Positions 1 to 9,182 of a stretch of 22,542 nucleotides of DNA are shown here, one piece after another. The notes beneath the pieces were generated by a model. The model worked only from the letters and a program-made list of their open reading frames with translations, did not search any database and had not been told where the DNA came from. The DNA is from a bacterium (GTDB taxonomy: Bacteria > T1Sed10-126): NCBI GenBank assembly GCA_003557545.1, contig PWOD01000197.1, forward strand, positions 1-22,542, written 5' to 3'. Positions within the stretch are counted from its first letter, which is position 1, and each line of letters opens with the position of its first letter. Made by a program: the position numbers and the translations under genes.

Positions 1-3000
1 AAAAAGCCTCAAGACGGGACTCGATTTCCTGAGAAAAACTTGTACCGTCGGTCTCAATCGCTAAAAACGGTAGGACTGAAAACTGCTTGATCAACTTATG
101 TACCTGATGGTCACTGGAGACCAGGTTAATCTTCTGCCGCTCCAAAACTTCTGAAAGAACCGACTCAGAAAGTCGATGGGGCATGCAGCCAAACGGACCC
201 AGAGCAATAATCCCATCAACACTGTCAACAATTTCACAGATAGCGCTGCCAATCGTAAGAATTGCTTCACCGGTTAATTCTGGTGAAAAAATCCCCCTGG
301 TAGCTGCAACAATCCGATCCACATCGGTCAATTCCGCCTCAGATAAACCAGTTCCAGCCAAAATATTTTTTATTGTCTTTTCCAGGTGCTGTTTAACCAT
401 CAGACCAAACTTATTTTTCAACTGCTCAAAAATTGATCCGGAGGGATGGTCGATCTTATCCTGAACAAGATAATCCAGATAATAAAGCCATTCGTGAGCC
501 GGGGAGACACGGGTAATAATTCCCCTGTCGGCCAGCCGTTTGACCAGATTTCTCCGGGAAAACTCATCACTGCGGACATAGATCTCCCCAACCAGTCCAA
601 CCCGGGGTGCTTTTTCTGCCTCCATCTTAAGCGGTATCTGTGCAAGTTTTTCTGCCTGCTCATGAAGCAGTTTTTTAACCTTAAACCAGGAATGTTCTGA
701 GAGTCCTCGAAAAATTTCTTCCTGACTCTGATGAAATATCTCTAAAGCCTCTTGCCTGTCCACCGCCAGGGTACGGAGTGTACTATAAATATCAGTCAGA
801 AGATCTCCAATGATGACTGACTGCCAGGCCCGCAGACGAAATCGCTGGCCCAGACCGGCATAATTATTCTGATCGGATAAAGATAACAGGGCCACATCTT
901 TAAGCTGATTATCCCGAATAAAGTTTTCCATAAAAACATTGTACTGTCCAAAACGGCAGGGGCCGGTTGAACGGGGCATGAAATATATCGTTATCTCATC
1001 ATCCTCACGGTTGTTTTTCAGATGGTTAACCAGAGTCCCCAGGGTTAACTGCAGTGGCAAACACTCCTTACCAGAGCAGTTTGCCTTGCCTTCCTGCAAT
1101 TCCAGCTTACCCGGCGGAGGACTGACCTCAGCAGTGAAACCACAATATTTCAGAGCACAGGAAAAAGCCCGGGTTACTGTCTGACCCATGGAGGGAACAA
1201 GTAGTTTGACCCGATCATCCGATAGAGCATGCCGGCCACCGGCTGAATCAACCAGCGCCACATGGCCGTTATCGGCCTCAATTCGAGCCGGTTGATAGCT
1301 CATATAAGCGCTTTTCTCCGGCTTTTTTTCAAGTTTTTTATAACTCCTTATCACATCCAGGAATGCCTCAATCCGGGTATCAATACCGGCATCGGCCGTA
1401 TGACTGTCCAATTCCAGAGTAAGCGATGGTTTGTGCTGATTACGCCGCCGAAAATAACCGATCAAAAAGGAATCGGGGCCACAGCTAAAATTTGTAATAT
1501 AACAACCAAACAGTTGCGGATGCTGACCGATAAATTCTGCAGCTTTGACAATCTGCTGACCTAATGCCCAGTACATAGAATCATCCACCGGTTGAGATTT
1601 CAACGGTAACATATCCAGCGGGAGGACCAGCTGATCCCGTGAAGCAAACTTCTGGGGGATCCCCATGTTGGCCACGTCGGTCAGGGCATTATAAGCTCGC
1701 CCAACCATTACTATCGCCTGGCGCTCAGGATCCTCTTCCAGACTCTTTAGCACCTCTTCCCCTTTTTGCAAACAGGTTTTTTCAAAAGCCTGCTGAAAAT
1801 TAACCGCCGCTTCAAACGCCCGACGAATCTCTGTATCAGATTTTCCCAGCTCCTCACCCAGCTCAACAAAAGCTTCAATACCGTTCTGATAACCACCCTG
1901 AAAATCCAGCACTGGATCCAGCAGATTCCGCTCTTCCAGCTCCGGCCAGACCGCCTTAAGATAATAAGGCTCACCCTGGGAAAGTGGACAGAGAACTGAG
2001 CGTTCTAACTTTTCATCGGCCGGAACCCCTTTCAACTGGGGAAGAAAAATATAATCTGTCTCCTCATTATTTAACAAATCATGCATATAACCATGACTTA
2101 TTTCAACCGGGTAACAGAAAGCAGCTGAGGTCCGGCTTTTACCCTCTTGACTGAGATTATCCGGCAATACAACCCGGTAACCAAGTTCACCAAAAAATCG
2201 AGAATAAAGTGGTAACAGGGAGTTAACAGATAATGAGCGGTTAAGACCAACCCGGCCGGAGGAATTTTCAGGTTGATAAAAATATTTCCCGAATAACAGC
2301 TGTTCCCGAAACCGAACCAGGTCCAGCTCAGCCATATCAGTCTCCTGGTTACCAGAACGGCTGTAATATTTATCACAGACCCCCCCGAAGGGATATTTTT
2401 CACCATCGATCTCCAGCAGGTTGATCTCACATTTTCTATCACATTCTTCTTTTCCCCCACGGCAAATAAATGGCTGGTGGTAGGTAACCTCACGTTCAGC
2501 CAGCCGTTCCAGAGAAAAGCTCCCCGGGGAAGCAAGCCCCAATTGAAGATTTTTTTCTACCACAAGTGCCACACCAAAAGCCCCCATCAGACCAGGTTCC
2601 GGGGGAACAATAATTTTTTTTCCAGTCAGAGCTGCCATGGCGATCGGAACCGCCCTGTTATAACAAACCCCACCCTGCATAAAAACAGTTGACCCGACCG
2701 GCCGGTTTTCCTTAACCCGATTGGTATAATTCCGACAGACCGAATAAACTAATCCGGCACAGATATCCTCAACACTGATTCCTTCCTGGATGGCAGTCTT
2801 TATATCACTGCTAATAAAGGCCGAACACTGATCACTAAAGTCAGGGGGCGACTCCCCGTCCAGCGCATATCCAGCTATTTCTTCCATCTCAACCTTTAAA
2901 GTCTCATAGGCAGACTCTTCTAAAAATGATCCCGTTCCGGCGGCGCAGGCCTCGTTCATTGCATAATCGGTTGGAACACCATTGACCAAATATGTATATT

Positions 3001-4219
3001 TGGCATCCTGGCCACCAATTTCAAAAATCGTATCAACCTGTGGATTAAAATGAACAGCTGCCTCGGCATGGGCAATAATTTCATTGATTACCGAATCGGT
3101 CAGAGAATGAAGACCCACTATATGCCGGCCGGAACCGGTAACCCCCAGCCCGACAACTGAAACGTCCGCAATACCAGGCTGTTCTAACAGCTGGCGATAA
3201 CAGCTCCGGGCCGCCCCGACCGGATCACCCTCGGTTCGCAAATATACCGAACCAACAACCGCCTTATCCGACTGGCGCAGTATGACAGCCTTAGTTGTAG
3301 TTGATCCCACATCTACTCCAAGAATACAACTATCCCCCGCCTCAGGGGTGGCCTCCTGCAGCTGATGAAAATCAACCTGATCAGCAAACTTTTTCAACGG
3401 TTCCATATATTCAAAAGAACTGCTATTGGGAATAAATAGTTTGTTTTGTGGAAGCTCGGCCCCATTTTCGATAGCCCAGATAGCAGCACCCAGCGCCTCA
3501 AAATAAGCTGCCTCTTCAGGAACCAGGAGCTGATCAACCCGCCGGTCAATAATCTCCAGCATTATCCGATTTTTAGCGGTCCCTCCGACCAGCATAATCT
3601 TTCCCGGTTTAAATTTTTCTAACTGTTCACAGATACGGTTGGCCATCATCTTACTCAACCCGGCCACAATTCTTCCCTTGTCCTCCCCCTTGTTCAGGGC
3701 ATGAGTACAGTCACTTTTACAAAAAACCGAACAGCGGCCGGAAACCTCATACGGATCATCAAGCTCGGCTATCTGCTCCGTTTCATCGGGCGAAAGTCCC
3801 ATTCTCTTAAGCTGTTGAAAATAAAATTCACCGGTCCCGGAGGCACATTTATTTCCGGTATAGACGTTCACAATCTGACCGCTCTCACTTAACTCATAAA
3901 CCATAAAGGTCTCTCCTCCGGCGGAAACTATCGCCCCGACCCCGTCTAACGATTGATCCAGCTGACGACAGGCCAGCTCAGTAGCCAGCGGTTCTGAAAT
4001 AATCGGGAGATTAAGTTGAGATTTGAAATTTCTCCCGGTAACCGCAAACTTATCCACTTCCGAAAGCTCGGGCAGGGAGAGTATACTCCTCAGGCTATCT
4101 TTGACCTTTCCATTGTGGGATCGACAACAGGTAAAAATGATCTCTGATTGAGCTGACCGGTGGCTCAAAACCACAACTTTAATATTTGAGGAACCCATGC
4201 AGATTCCAGCTACATTCAT
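1..4219 (-). CDS. 2-hydroxyacyl-CoA dehydratase activase-type protein with DUF2229/COG3581-like C-terminal part (partial)
   Basis: An uninterrupted reading frame starts at ATG 4219 after a GGAG ribosome site (4227-4230) and runs off the left edge without a stop, giving 1406 visible residues. It has two ASKHA-type ATPase domains of the BadF/BadG/BcrA/HgdC family. The first phosphate loop is near residues 5-15 (GICMGSSNIK) and the second near 300 (GVDVGSTTTK). Each has a cysteine pair placed like the [4Fe-4S] ligands of HgdC: C125 (NKCASGTG) and C163 (CSVFC), then C425 (NEACAAGTG) and C465 (CSAF). From about residue 650 it matches DUF2229 and the dehydratase-like C-terminal families, with TNFSCGPDSF and GPCRFGQYN motifs. 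HgdC-type activases use ATP to drive an electron into a 2-hydroxyacyl-CoA dehydratase. The substrate of these giant fused versions is not established. It lies 54 bases after the DJ-1-like gene and is probably co-transcribed with it. Confidence 0.9.
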   Translation of the reverse strand, partial: MNVAGICMGSSNIKVVVLSHRSAQSEIIFTCCRSHNGKVKDSLRSILSLPELSEVDKFAVTGRNFKSQLNLPIISEPLATELACRQLDQSLDGVGAIVSAGGETFMVYELSESGQIVNVYTGNKCASGTGEFYFQQLKRMGLSPDETEQIAELDDPYEVSGRCSVFCKSDCTHALNKGEDKGRIVAGLSKMMANRICEQLEKFKPGKIMLVGGTAKNRIMLEIIDRRVDQLLVPEEAAYFEALGAAIWAIENGAELPQNKLFIPNSSSFEYMEPLKKFADQVDFHQLQEATPEAGDSCILGVDVGSTTTKAVILRQSDKAVVGSVYLRTEGDPVGAARSCYRQLLEQPGIADVSVVGLGVTGSGRHIVGLHSLTDSVINEIIAHAEAAVHFNPQVDTIFEIGGQDAKYTYLVNGVPTDYAMNEACAAGTGSFLEESAYETLKVEMEEIAGYALDGESPPDFSDQCSAFISSDIKTAIQEGISVEDICAGLVYSVCRNYTNRVKENRPVGSTVFMQGGVCYNRAVPIAMAALTGKKIIVPPEPGLMGAFGVALVVEKNLQLGLASPGSFSLERLAEREVTYHQPFICRGGKEECDRKCEINLLEIDGEKYPFGGVCDKYYSRSGNQETDMAELDLVRFREQLLFGKYFYQPENSSGRVGLNRSLSVNSLLPLYSRFFGELGYRVVLPDNLSQEGKSRTSAAFCYPVEISHGYMHDLLNNEETDYIFLPQLKGVPADEKLERSVLCPLSQGEPYYLKAVWPELEERNLLDPVLDFQGGYQNGIEAFVELGEELGKSDTEIRRAFEAAVNFQQAFEKTCLQKGEEVLKSLEEDPERQAIVMVGRAYNALTDVANMGIPQKFASRDQLVLPLDMLPLKSQPVDDSMYWALGQQIVKAAEFIGQHPQLFGCYITNFSCGPDSFLIGYFRRRNQHKPSLTLELDSHTADAGIDTRIEAFLDVIRSYKKLEKKPEKSAYMSYQPARIEADNGHVALVDSAGGRHALSDDRVKLLVPSMGQTVTRAFSCALKYCGFTAEVSPPPGKLELQEGKANCSGKECLPLQLTLGTLVNHLKNNREDDEITIYFMPRSTGPCRFGQYNVFMENFIRDNQLKDVALLSLSDQNNYAGLGQRFRLRAWQSVIIGDLLTDIYSTLRTLAVDRQEALEIFHQSQEEIFRGLSEHSWFKVKKLLHEQAEKLAQIPLKMEAEKAPRVGLVGEIYVRSDEFSRRNLVKRLADRGIITRVSPAHEWLYYLDYLVQDKIDHPSGSIFEQLKNKFGLMVKQHLEKTIKNILAGTGLSEAELTDVDRIVAATRGIFSPELTGEAILTIGSAICEIVDSVDGIIALGPFGCMPHRLSESVLSEVLERQKINLVSSDHQVHKLIKQFSVLPFLAIETDGTSFSQEIESRLEAF

Positions 4220-4273
4220 ATTATCGCTCCAATGTAAACCACTCTAGTCACGATGGGAAATATGTCGATCGGC

Positions 4274-4897
4274 CTACTCCTCTATCAGATCCTCCATCAA
4301 ATAGAAAGAGAGAGTCTCCGTAAAAACTGGTAGGTCGTCGGAGCCCCTGGAACTGAGCAGATAACGATCAATAGCTACTTCCTGGTCAACAAACTCAGCC
4401 CCGGCCTTTAGCAGTTGTTCCTCGGTCTCTGAAGAGCCGGTAACAATCCTTCCCTCCAACAGACCGGCTCTGGACAGTAAAACCGGACCCTCACCGATAG
4501 CCGCTATTAGCACCATCCTGTCATAAAACTCCGTGACCAGCTCAATTACCTCTGTATCCTGTTCCAGCAATGCGGGTGATTCTCCACCAGGAATTATCAG
4601 AGCATCAAACCGCTGCACGGAAATTTCAGTTGCTGACAGGTCAACTTCTATCATAGTGTCACCATCATGCGGCCTAACTGCTTCCGTATCAACCCCTATA
4701 ATCAAAGTCCGTACACCATGTCCCTGCAGAACTTCCAGTGGATAAATTGTTTGAGCATAATCAACTCCCGGGCCCACCAAAAAACCCACTGTTATATCCC
4801 GATACTGCTCTGCTTGACCAACTCCAGGCAAACCGACCAGTAACGCTGCTACCAGTACAGTCAGAATCGATAGACGTAACAACCCTGAAAACGACAT
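4274..4897 (-). CDS. Exported DJ-1/PfpI-fold protein lacking the catalytic cysteine
   Basis: A 207-residue protein with an N-terminal signal peptide (hydrophobic residues about 9-23, likely cleavage after GQA at 29) followed by a complete DJ-1/PfpI (class I amidotransferase-like) domain. Family landmarks are VGFLVGPG near 37-44, IYPLEVL near 51-57, DALIIPGGESP at 98-108 and the nucleophile-elbow region AAIGEGPVLLSRAGLLEG from 132. Where the family has AxCHGP, this protein has Gly135-Glu136, so both the Cys and the His are gone. The acidic residue that activates the Cys (E18 in DJ-1) aligns with Gln49. It is thus unlikely to be a protease, glyoxalase or deglycase; ligand binding or scaffolding outside the cytoplasm is an inference. 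A GGGAG ribosome site precedes the ATG. A promoter lies just upstream, and the giant activase gene follows after 54 bases. Confidence 0.85.
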   Translation of the reverse strand: MSFSGLLRLSILTVLVAALLVGLPGVGQAEQYRDITVGFLVGPGVDYAQTIYPLEVLQGHGVRTLIIGVDTEAVRPHDGDTMIEVDLSATEISVQRFDALIIPGGESPALLEQDTEVIELVTEFYDRMVLIAAIGEGPVLLSRAGLLEGRIVTGSSETEEQLLKAGAEFVDQEVAIDRYLLSSRGSDDLPVFTETLSFYLMEDLIEE

Positions 4898-4915
4898 GTT
4901 ACCACTCCCTTTGAT

Positions 4916-4943
4916 ATATTAATCGAGCTCTAATCCCTGACAA
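4916..4943 (-). promoter_or_regulatory. Candidate promoter of the DJ-1-like/activase operon
   Basis: On the minus strand a TTGTCA (-35, 4938-4943) is separated by 16 bases from TAATAT (-10, 4916-4921), just upstream of the ribosome site of the DJ-1-like gene. One copy of a 10-base direct repeat lies in the spacer. The -10 matches the consensus at only four of six positions. Confidence 0.45.
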
Positions 4944-4966
4944 TTAGCTGATTGATAGCTCTAATC
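4926..4966. repeat. Direct repeat AGCTCTAATC, two copies 31 bases apart
   Basis: Identical 10-base sequences occupy 4926-4935 and 4957-4966, about three helical turns apart. The first sits between the -35 and -10 elements of the candidate promoter and the second lies upstream of the -35. The layout suits a pair of operator half-sites for a regulator bound on one DNA face; no regulator can be named. Confidence 0.45.
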
Positions 4967-4993
4967 TTATCATTATGAGAATTCTCTTTACAA

Positions 4994-6127
4994 CTATTTT
5001 TCAATCAGTAGAAGATACTCTCTCAGCAACACGGCAGCATTTTTTAAATGGTATTCAATACGATTCAACGCACTCAGTAGATCGGTCACCATAAATCTTA
5101 CCTCTCCCTCAATCTGACAGCTCTGTAAAAATTGACGGAAATCCTGGGTAGGACTACCCGTATCTTCTATTCCCTCAAGAATGGCGGGATTTCCCTCCTC
5201 AACCGCCCGTTGAATCACAGTTAACAGCTGGGCCAGCAACCTTCCCTGCCGGGAAATCGAACAATAATCGGTTTCCGGCAGCATCTCCTCCCCCTTTTCT
5301 TCAGTAATCACCATCAACTGAGTAAAATTTATTGCTCCCGCTTCCAGTTGAAATCCAATTAAACGAAGATCTCTTAACAACCGCTGAATTTTCACTACCT
5401 GTTCGGGGCTAATACCACGGATATCAGCCGGACGGAAATCCAACTCTTTTTCAAGATCCTCGACCTTGCCGGTCACATAATTCAACATATTCTGTGTTTC
5501 AACCATCAGATCAAGTATCTTCTCCATCATAATACCACTGCGAAACATCAAAGCTTCGACAAATAGCTCGACCATTTTATCTAATGAGCTAAGGGCCTGC
5601 ATAATCCGTTTTCGAAACAATCTTTTGTATTCAAAACCGGAAAAAAGATAATCGATTAACAGAGCAATAAAACTACCCAGAAGCACCGATCCCAACCGGA
5701 TGAAAGCTCGCAGCAAAAAAAGGTTCTCAGCCTCCATATCAGCCTCCATCCCCAGTATATAAAGAACTGTTAACATCCCGATTAAACTGGAATCATACCA
5801 ACCAAAATAGAGGACCAGCATAACAACCACACCGAGGGCCAGGGCAATTACAAGAAAATCAAGAAAAGGAAGATCCAGCTCCAGAAAGAAATTAAACTCA
5901 ATCAAGCCACCGGCCAGCATCGCCACCATTGTCGCCATCACAGTTATTTTAAACTCTTCAGAAAATCGGCGGAGACTGCTGAGGAAGGTCTGTCTGATAC
6001 AAAAACAGGCGGCAAGAACCGGAAAGATAATGTAACTCAATCCAATAGTATCGGCTAAAATAAAGGTAATAAAAGCGGCAAGAACTGTTTTGACAACCCG
6101 AAAATGTGTAAAACCTCTAAGAAACAT
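4994..6127 (-). CDS. Aromatic acid exporter (ArAE)/FUSC-like membrane protein
   Basis: A 377-residue inner-membrane protein. The first about 165 residues form roughly six hydrophobic helices (about 10-30, 33-48, 62-80, 86-107, 112-130 and 140-162), followed by a charged, mainly helical cytoplasmic part. The N-terminus, with VVKTVLAA and an early pair of membrane helices, and the short loop between helix groups resemble the ArAE_1 family of Gram-positive bacteria, related to FUSC/YccS exporters. Those full-length exporters usually have a second membrane half, which is absent here, so a dimer is likely. The substrate is unknown; aromatic acid export is only the family name. The gene has its own promoter between it and clpB, so it need not follow clpB expression. 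It is followed after 96 bases by the DJ-1-like gene. Confidence 0.75.
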   Translation of the reverse strand: MFLRGFTHFRVVKTVLAAFITFILADTIGLSYIIFPVLAACFCIRQTFLSSLRRFSEEFKITVMATMVAMLAGGLIEFNFFLELDLPFLDFLVIALALGVVVMLVLYFGWYDSSLIGMLTVLYILGMEADMEAENLFLLRAFIRLGSVLLGSFIALLIDYLFSGFEYKRLFRKRIMQALSSLDKMVELFVEALMFRSGIMMEKILDLMVETQNMLNYVTGKVEDLEKELDFRPADIRGISPEQVVKIQRLLRDLRLIGFQLEAGAINFTQLMVITEEKGEEMLPETDYCSISRQGRLLAQLLTVIQRAVEEGNPAILEGIEDTGSPTQDFRQFLQSCQIEGEVRFMVTDLLSALNRIEYHLKNAAVLLREYLLLIEK

Positions 6128-6161
6128 AGCTGATTTCTCCCAATAAACTTAAGATTTTCCA

Positions 6162-6184
6162 GGACAGAAAAAAATAGACTGTCC
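6162..6184 (-). promoter_or_regulatory. Inverted repeat in the leader of the ArAE-like gene
   Basis: A perfect 6-base inverted repeat, GGACAG and CTGTCC, flanks an 11-base T-rich loop on the minus strand, between the promoter and the ATG. The GGACA arm can instead pair with the TGTC just upstream, giving a hairpin followed by a seven-T run. The two folds exclude each other, which looks like a small attenuator, but the stems are short. Confidence 0.35.
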
Positions 6185-6199
6185 AACAGACACAGCCAT

Positions 6200-6228
6200 A
6201 TTATACTCTGAATTTTCAACTAATTTAA
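6200..6228 (-). promoter_or_regulatory. Candidate promoter of the ArAE-like gene
   Basis: A perfect TATAAT (-10, 6200-6205 on the minus strand) lies 17 bases after a weak -35 TTAAAT (6223-6228). It is located between the clpB stop and the ArAE-like ATG and predicts a leader of about 65 bases. Confidence 0.5.
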
Positions 6229-6255
6229 GCCTGGTCAGAAAACTCCCGGGATTAA

Positions 6256-8889
6256 TCAGCCCCGATGATTTTTTTCCTGGAAGATAAACTGCTGATCTGT
6301 TTCATCATATTCTACCTCGACTGTACTGCCCGGTTCAACTGATCCCTCCAGAACTCTTAGAGCAAGGGGGTCAACTATTTCATTCTGAATCACCCTTTTC
6401 AGCGGACGCGCCCCATAAACCGGGTCATATCCCGCTCGGGCCAACGCTTCCCGGGCTTCCGAGGATAGCCGAAGTTTTAACTCTTTTTCCTCCAACCGGG
6501 GCATCAACTGAGCAAGTTGAATATCGACAATTTCTCGCAGATCATCACGACTGAGGCTATGAAAAATAATGGTCTCATCCACCCGGTTTAAAAACTCCGG
6601 TCGAAACCGCTCCCGTAACCGGGCTGTAACCTGTTTGCGCAGCTGCTCATAAGCCTCAGAATCCTCCGACAGCCGCGGGTCCTGTTCAAAAGCTTGCTGA
6701 ATATCTTCACTGCCCACATTCGAGGTCATAATCAATACTGTGTTGGTAAAATCAACAGTTCGGCCCTGGCCATCGGTCAACCGGCCATCATCAAGAATCT
6801 GTAACATAGCATTAAAAATATCGCGATGCGCCTTTTCAATCTCATCTAACAGAATTACTGAATAAGGATTACGACGGACCTGCTCGGTCAGATAGCCTCC
6901 TTCCTCATAACCAACATATCCCGGGGGCGCTCCAATAAAACGGGAAACCGAATGTTTTTCCATGAACTCCGACATATCTATCCTGATCATCGCCGTTTCA
7001 TCGTCAAACAGATATTCAGCCAGCGCCCGCGCCAGTTCCGTTTTACCCACACCGGTCGGACCCATGAAGATAAATGAACCGATCGGTCGCTGAGGATCCT
7101 GAAGCCCCGAGCGAGCCCGTCTGACCGCATCTGAAACAGCTTTTACAGCCTCCTGCTGACCAACAACCCGTTCACGTAATTTGTCCTCCATCTTTAACAG
7201 TTTGTCCCGCTCCGTTTCCAATAGCCGATGTACCGGGATTCCTGTCCAGCGAGCTACAATCTCACCAATATCATCCTCCGTAACCTCTTCCTTCAACATC
7301 CGCCGGCCCTCCTGTAACTCCGACAAACGAGCCTCTGCCGCTTCTAAACTTTTTTTCAATTCTGGCAGACGGCCGTATTCCAGTTGACTGGCCTCTTCCA
7401 GATCTCCCTCCCTCTGGGCCTGCTGCTGACGCAACCTGGTCTTTTCGATCTCTTCATCCAACCGACGAATTTCATCCAGTATCTGCTTCTCATGTTCCCA
7501 TTTACCCTTTAATTCAGTCAGTTTTTCAGTTAAGTTGGCCAGTTTTTCCTGGACCTTTTCCAACCGGTCATGGGACTCCTCATCCTGCTCTTTAGATAAA
7601 GCTTCCCGCTCCATCTGTAACTGAATAATTTCCCGCTCAATCTGATCAATCTCATTCGGTTTACTATCCATCTCAATCCGTAATCCGGAGGCCGCTTCAT
7701 CTATCAGATCGATCGCTTTATCCGGCAAAAACCGATCATTGATATAGCGGTCGGATAAGCGAGCAGCCGCCACCAGAGCAGAATCCTGTATTCTTACCCC
7801 GTGGTGAACCTCATACCGTTCAGCCAGTCCACGCAGAATTGAAATCGTATCTTCAACCGTAGGTTCCTCCACTTTGACCTGTTGAAAACGTCGCTCCAGC
7901 GCAGCATCCTTTTCTATATATTTCTTATATTCTTTCAGGGTGGTAGCACCGATTGCCCGCAGTTCCCCCCGGGCCAGAGGTGGTTTTAGCATATTAGAAG
8001 CATCAACTGCTCCTTCAGCATCGCCGGCACCGACCACGGTATGCAACTCATCAATAAACAATAAAATCTCACCGTCTGATTCGGTAACCTCTTTAACAAA
8101 TGCTTTGAGACGATCCTCGAACTCTCCCCGATATTTAGCACCGGCAATCATCGAACTTATGTCAAGCTGAATAATTTTTTTATTCTGCAGTCCCTTAGGA
8201 ACATCTCCCGCCACAATACGGCGGGCCAAACCCTCCACTATGGCAGTTTTACCAACCCCCGGCTCGCCAATTAAAACCGGATTGTTTTTTGTTCGCCGGG
8301 TCAATATCTGCATCAAACGGCGAATCTCACCATCCCGTCCGATTACCGGATCAAGGGCTTCTTTACGCGCTTCCCTGGTGAGATCTCTACCATATTTTTC
8401 CAGGGTTTCATATTTATCCTCAGGATTTTGATCAGTAACCCTCTGACTCCCTCTGATATGACTCAACACCTGGAGAACTCGATCATAACTAACTCCCAGA
8501 TCCGCCAAAATCTTCCCCTCTGGTGAGTTTTTATCAGCTGCGATGGCAAGGAAAAAATGTTCTGTGCTGAGATACTCATCATCCAGTTTTTTAACCTCTT
8601 TCTTTGCTCGCTCAAACAACTGTTGTAATGCCCGGGATGGGTAGATTTCAGAGCCTACCAGCCCACTAACCGCCGGTTTCTGCTGGAGCAATCGATCTAA
8701 CTCTGTCTGAAGATGGCCGGGAGCTACATTAAGTCGATTCAACAGAGCCGGAACCACACCTTTATCCTGGCCGACCAGTCCATACAGCAGATGGGTCACC
8801 GCAAGTTCCTGGTGATTTTGTTCTAACGCCTTATCCTGAGCCAGTTTCAAAGCTTCTTGAGCCTTGGTTGTCCAACGATTTAAATCCAT
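6256..8889 (-). CDS. clpB: ATP-dependent chaperone ClpB
   Basis: An 877-residue Hsp100 disaggregase, the normal length for ClpB. Domains in order: Clp N-domain repeats (about 1-145); first AAA+ module with Walker A GEPGVGKT (208-215), Walker B LLFIDE (276-281) and pore loop KYRGEFE (252-258); a coiled-coil middle domain (about 405-530), which distinguishes ClpB from ClpA/ClpC; and a second AAA+ module with Walker A GPTGVGKT (610-617), Walker B LLDE (680-683), pore loop GYVGYEEGG (657-665), sensor-1 TSN (722-724) and sensor-2 GAR (826-828). It threads aggregated proteins through a hexameric cytosolic ring and works with DnaK/DnaJ. The start ATG follows a GGAGTGA ribosome site. No CIRCE element was seen upstream, so HrcA control of the usual kind is not supported. 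A short J-protein gene lies about 1 kb away in a separate unit. Confidence 0.97.
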   Translation of the reverse strand: MDLNRWTTKAQEALKLAQDKALEQNHQELAVTHLLYGLVGQDKGVVPALLNRLNVAPGHLQTELDRLLQQKPAVSGLVGSEIYPSRALQQLFERAKKEVKKLDDEYLSTEHFFLAIAADKNSPEGKILADLGVSYDRVLQVLSHIRGSQRVTDQNPEDKYETLEKYGRDLTREARKEALDPVIGRDGEIRRLMQILTRRTKNNPVLIGEPGVGKTAIVEGLARRIVAGDVPKGLQNKKIIQLDISSMIAGAKYRGEFEDRLKAFVKEVTESDGEILLFIDELHTVVGAGDAEGAVDASNMLKPPLARGELRAIGATTLKEYKKYIEKDAALERRFQQVKVEEPTVEDTISILRGLAERYEVHHGVRIQDSALVAAARLSDRYINDRFLPDKAIDLIDEAASGLRIEMDSKPNEIDQIEREIIQLQMEREALSKEQDEESHDRLEKVQEKLANLTEKLTELKGKWEHEKQILDEIRRLDEEIEKTRLRQQQAQREGDLEEASQLEYGRLPELKKSLEAAEARLSELQEGRRMLKEEVTEDDIGEIVARWTGIPVHRLLETERDKLLKMEDKLRERVVGQQEAVKAVSDAVRRARSGLQDPQRPIGSFIFMGPTGVGKTELARALAEYLFDDETAMIRIDMSEFMEKHSVSRFIGAPPGYVGYEEGGYLTEQVRRNPYSVILLDEIEKAHRDIFNAMLQILDDGRLTDGQGRTVDFTNTVLIMTSNVGSEDIQQAFEQDPRLSEDSEAYEQLRKQVTARLRERFRPEFLNRVDETIIFHSLSRDDLREIVDIQLAQLMPRLEEKELKLRLSSEAREALARAGYDPVYGARPLKRVIQNEIVDPLALRVLEGSVEPGSTVEVEYDETDQQFIFQEKNHRG

Positions 8890-9118
8890 TTCGATTCACT
8901 CCAAAAAAAAATTAAGTTTAAGGTTCCGCTATTAAATGAATTGATCAGCACTATCTAAACAACAGGGCTGCAGAGCTTTTTATTCCCTGTTTGAAATTGC
9001 AAATTTTAGCCAGTATTCCTGAAACTTAAAAAAGTCTGGAATAACCTGCGACCATTACCTGTTTTAGCAGTAGTCAGAGAGTTTTTTAGACAATTCTGAC
9101 CAACTGAATAGATACTGT
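8890..9118. other. Intergenic region between divergent clpB and BON-like genes
   Basis: AT-rich and without a gene. It holds an inverted repeat, AACAGGG (8961-8967) and CCCTGTT (8985-8991), about 72-102 bases upstream of the clpB start. I could not define a convincing clpB promoter here: candidate -35/-10 pairs had poor sequence or spacing. Confidence 0.5.
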
Positions 9119-9147
9119 TTGACATTTCCCTTTTGATTTACTATTTT
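9119..9147 (+). promoter_or_regulatory. Sigma-70-type promoter of the BON-like gene
   Basis: A consensus TTGACA (9119-9124), a 17-base spacer and TATTTT (9142-9147), followed about 25 bases later by a strong GGGAGGA ribosome site. A 6-base inverted repeat, TTTACT (9137-9142) and AGTAAA (9153-9158), brackets the -10 and the likely start point and could be an operator. Confidence 0.65.
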
Positions 9148-9182
9148 ATAGCAGTAAAAATTACTTTTCGGGAGGAATAAAA

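Noticed and set aside
183-3892. Several plus-strand open frames of 60-100 codons opposite the giant activase
   Set aside because: They lie antisense to one continuous, motif-rich coding frame and have no recognisable domains or ribosome sites.
4274-4897. Calling the DJ-1-fold protein a PfpI protease or deglycase
   Set aside because: The catalytic Cys and His and the activating acidic residue are replaced by Gly135, Glu136 and Gln49.
8890-9182. CIRCE (HrcA operator) upstream of clpB
   Set aside because: No TTAGCACTC/GAGTGCTAA pair was found; the only long inverted repeat has an unrelated sequence.
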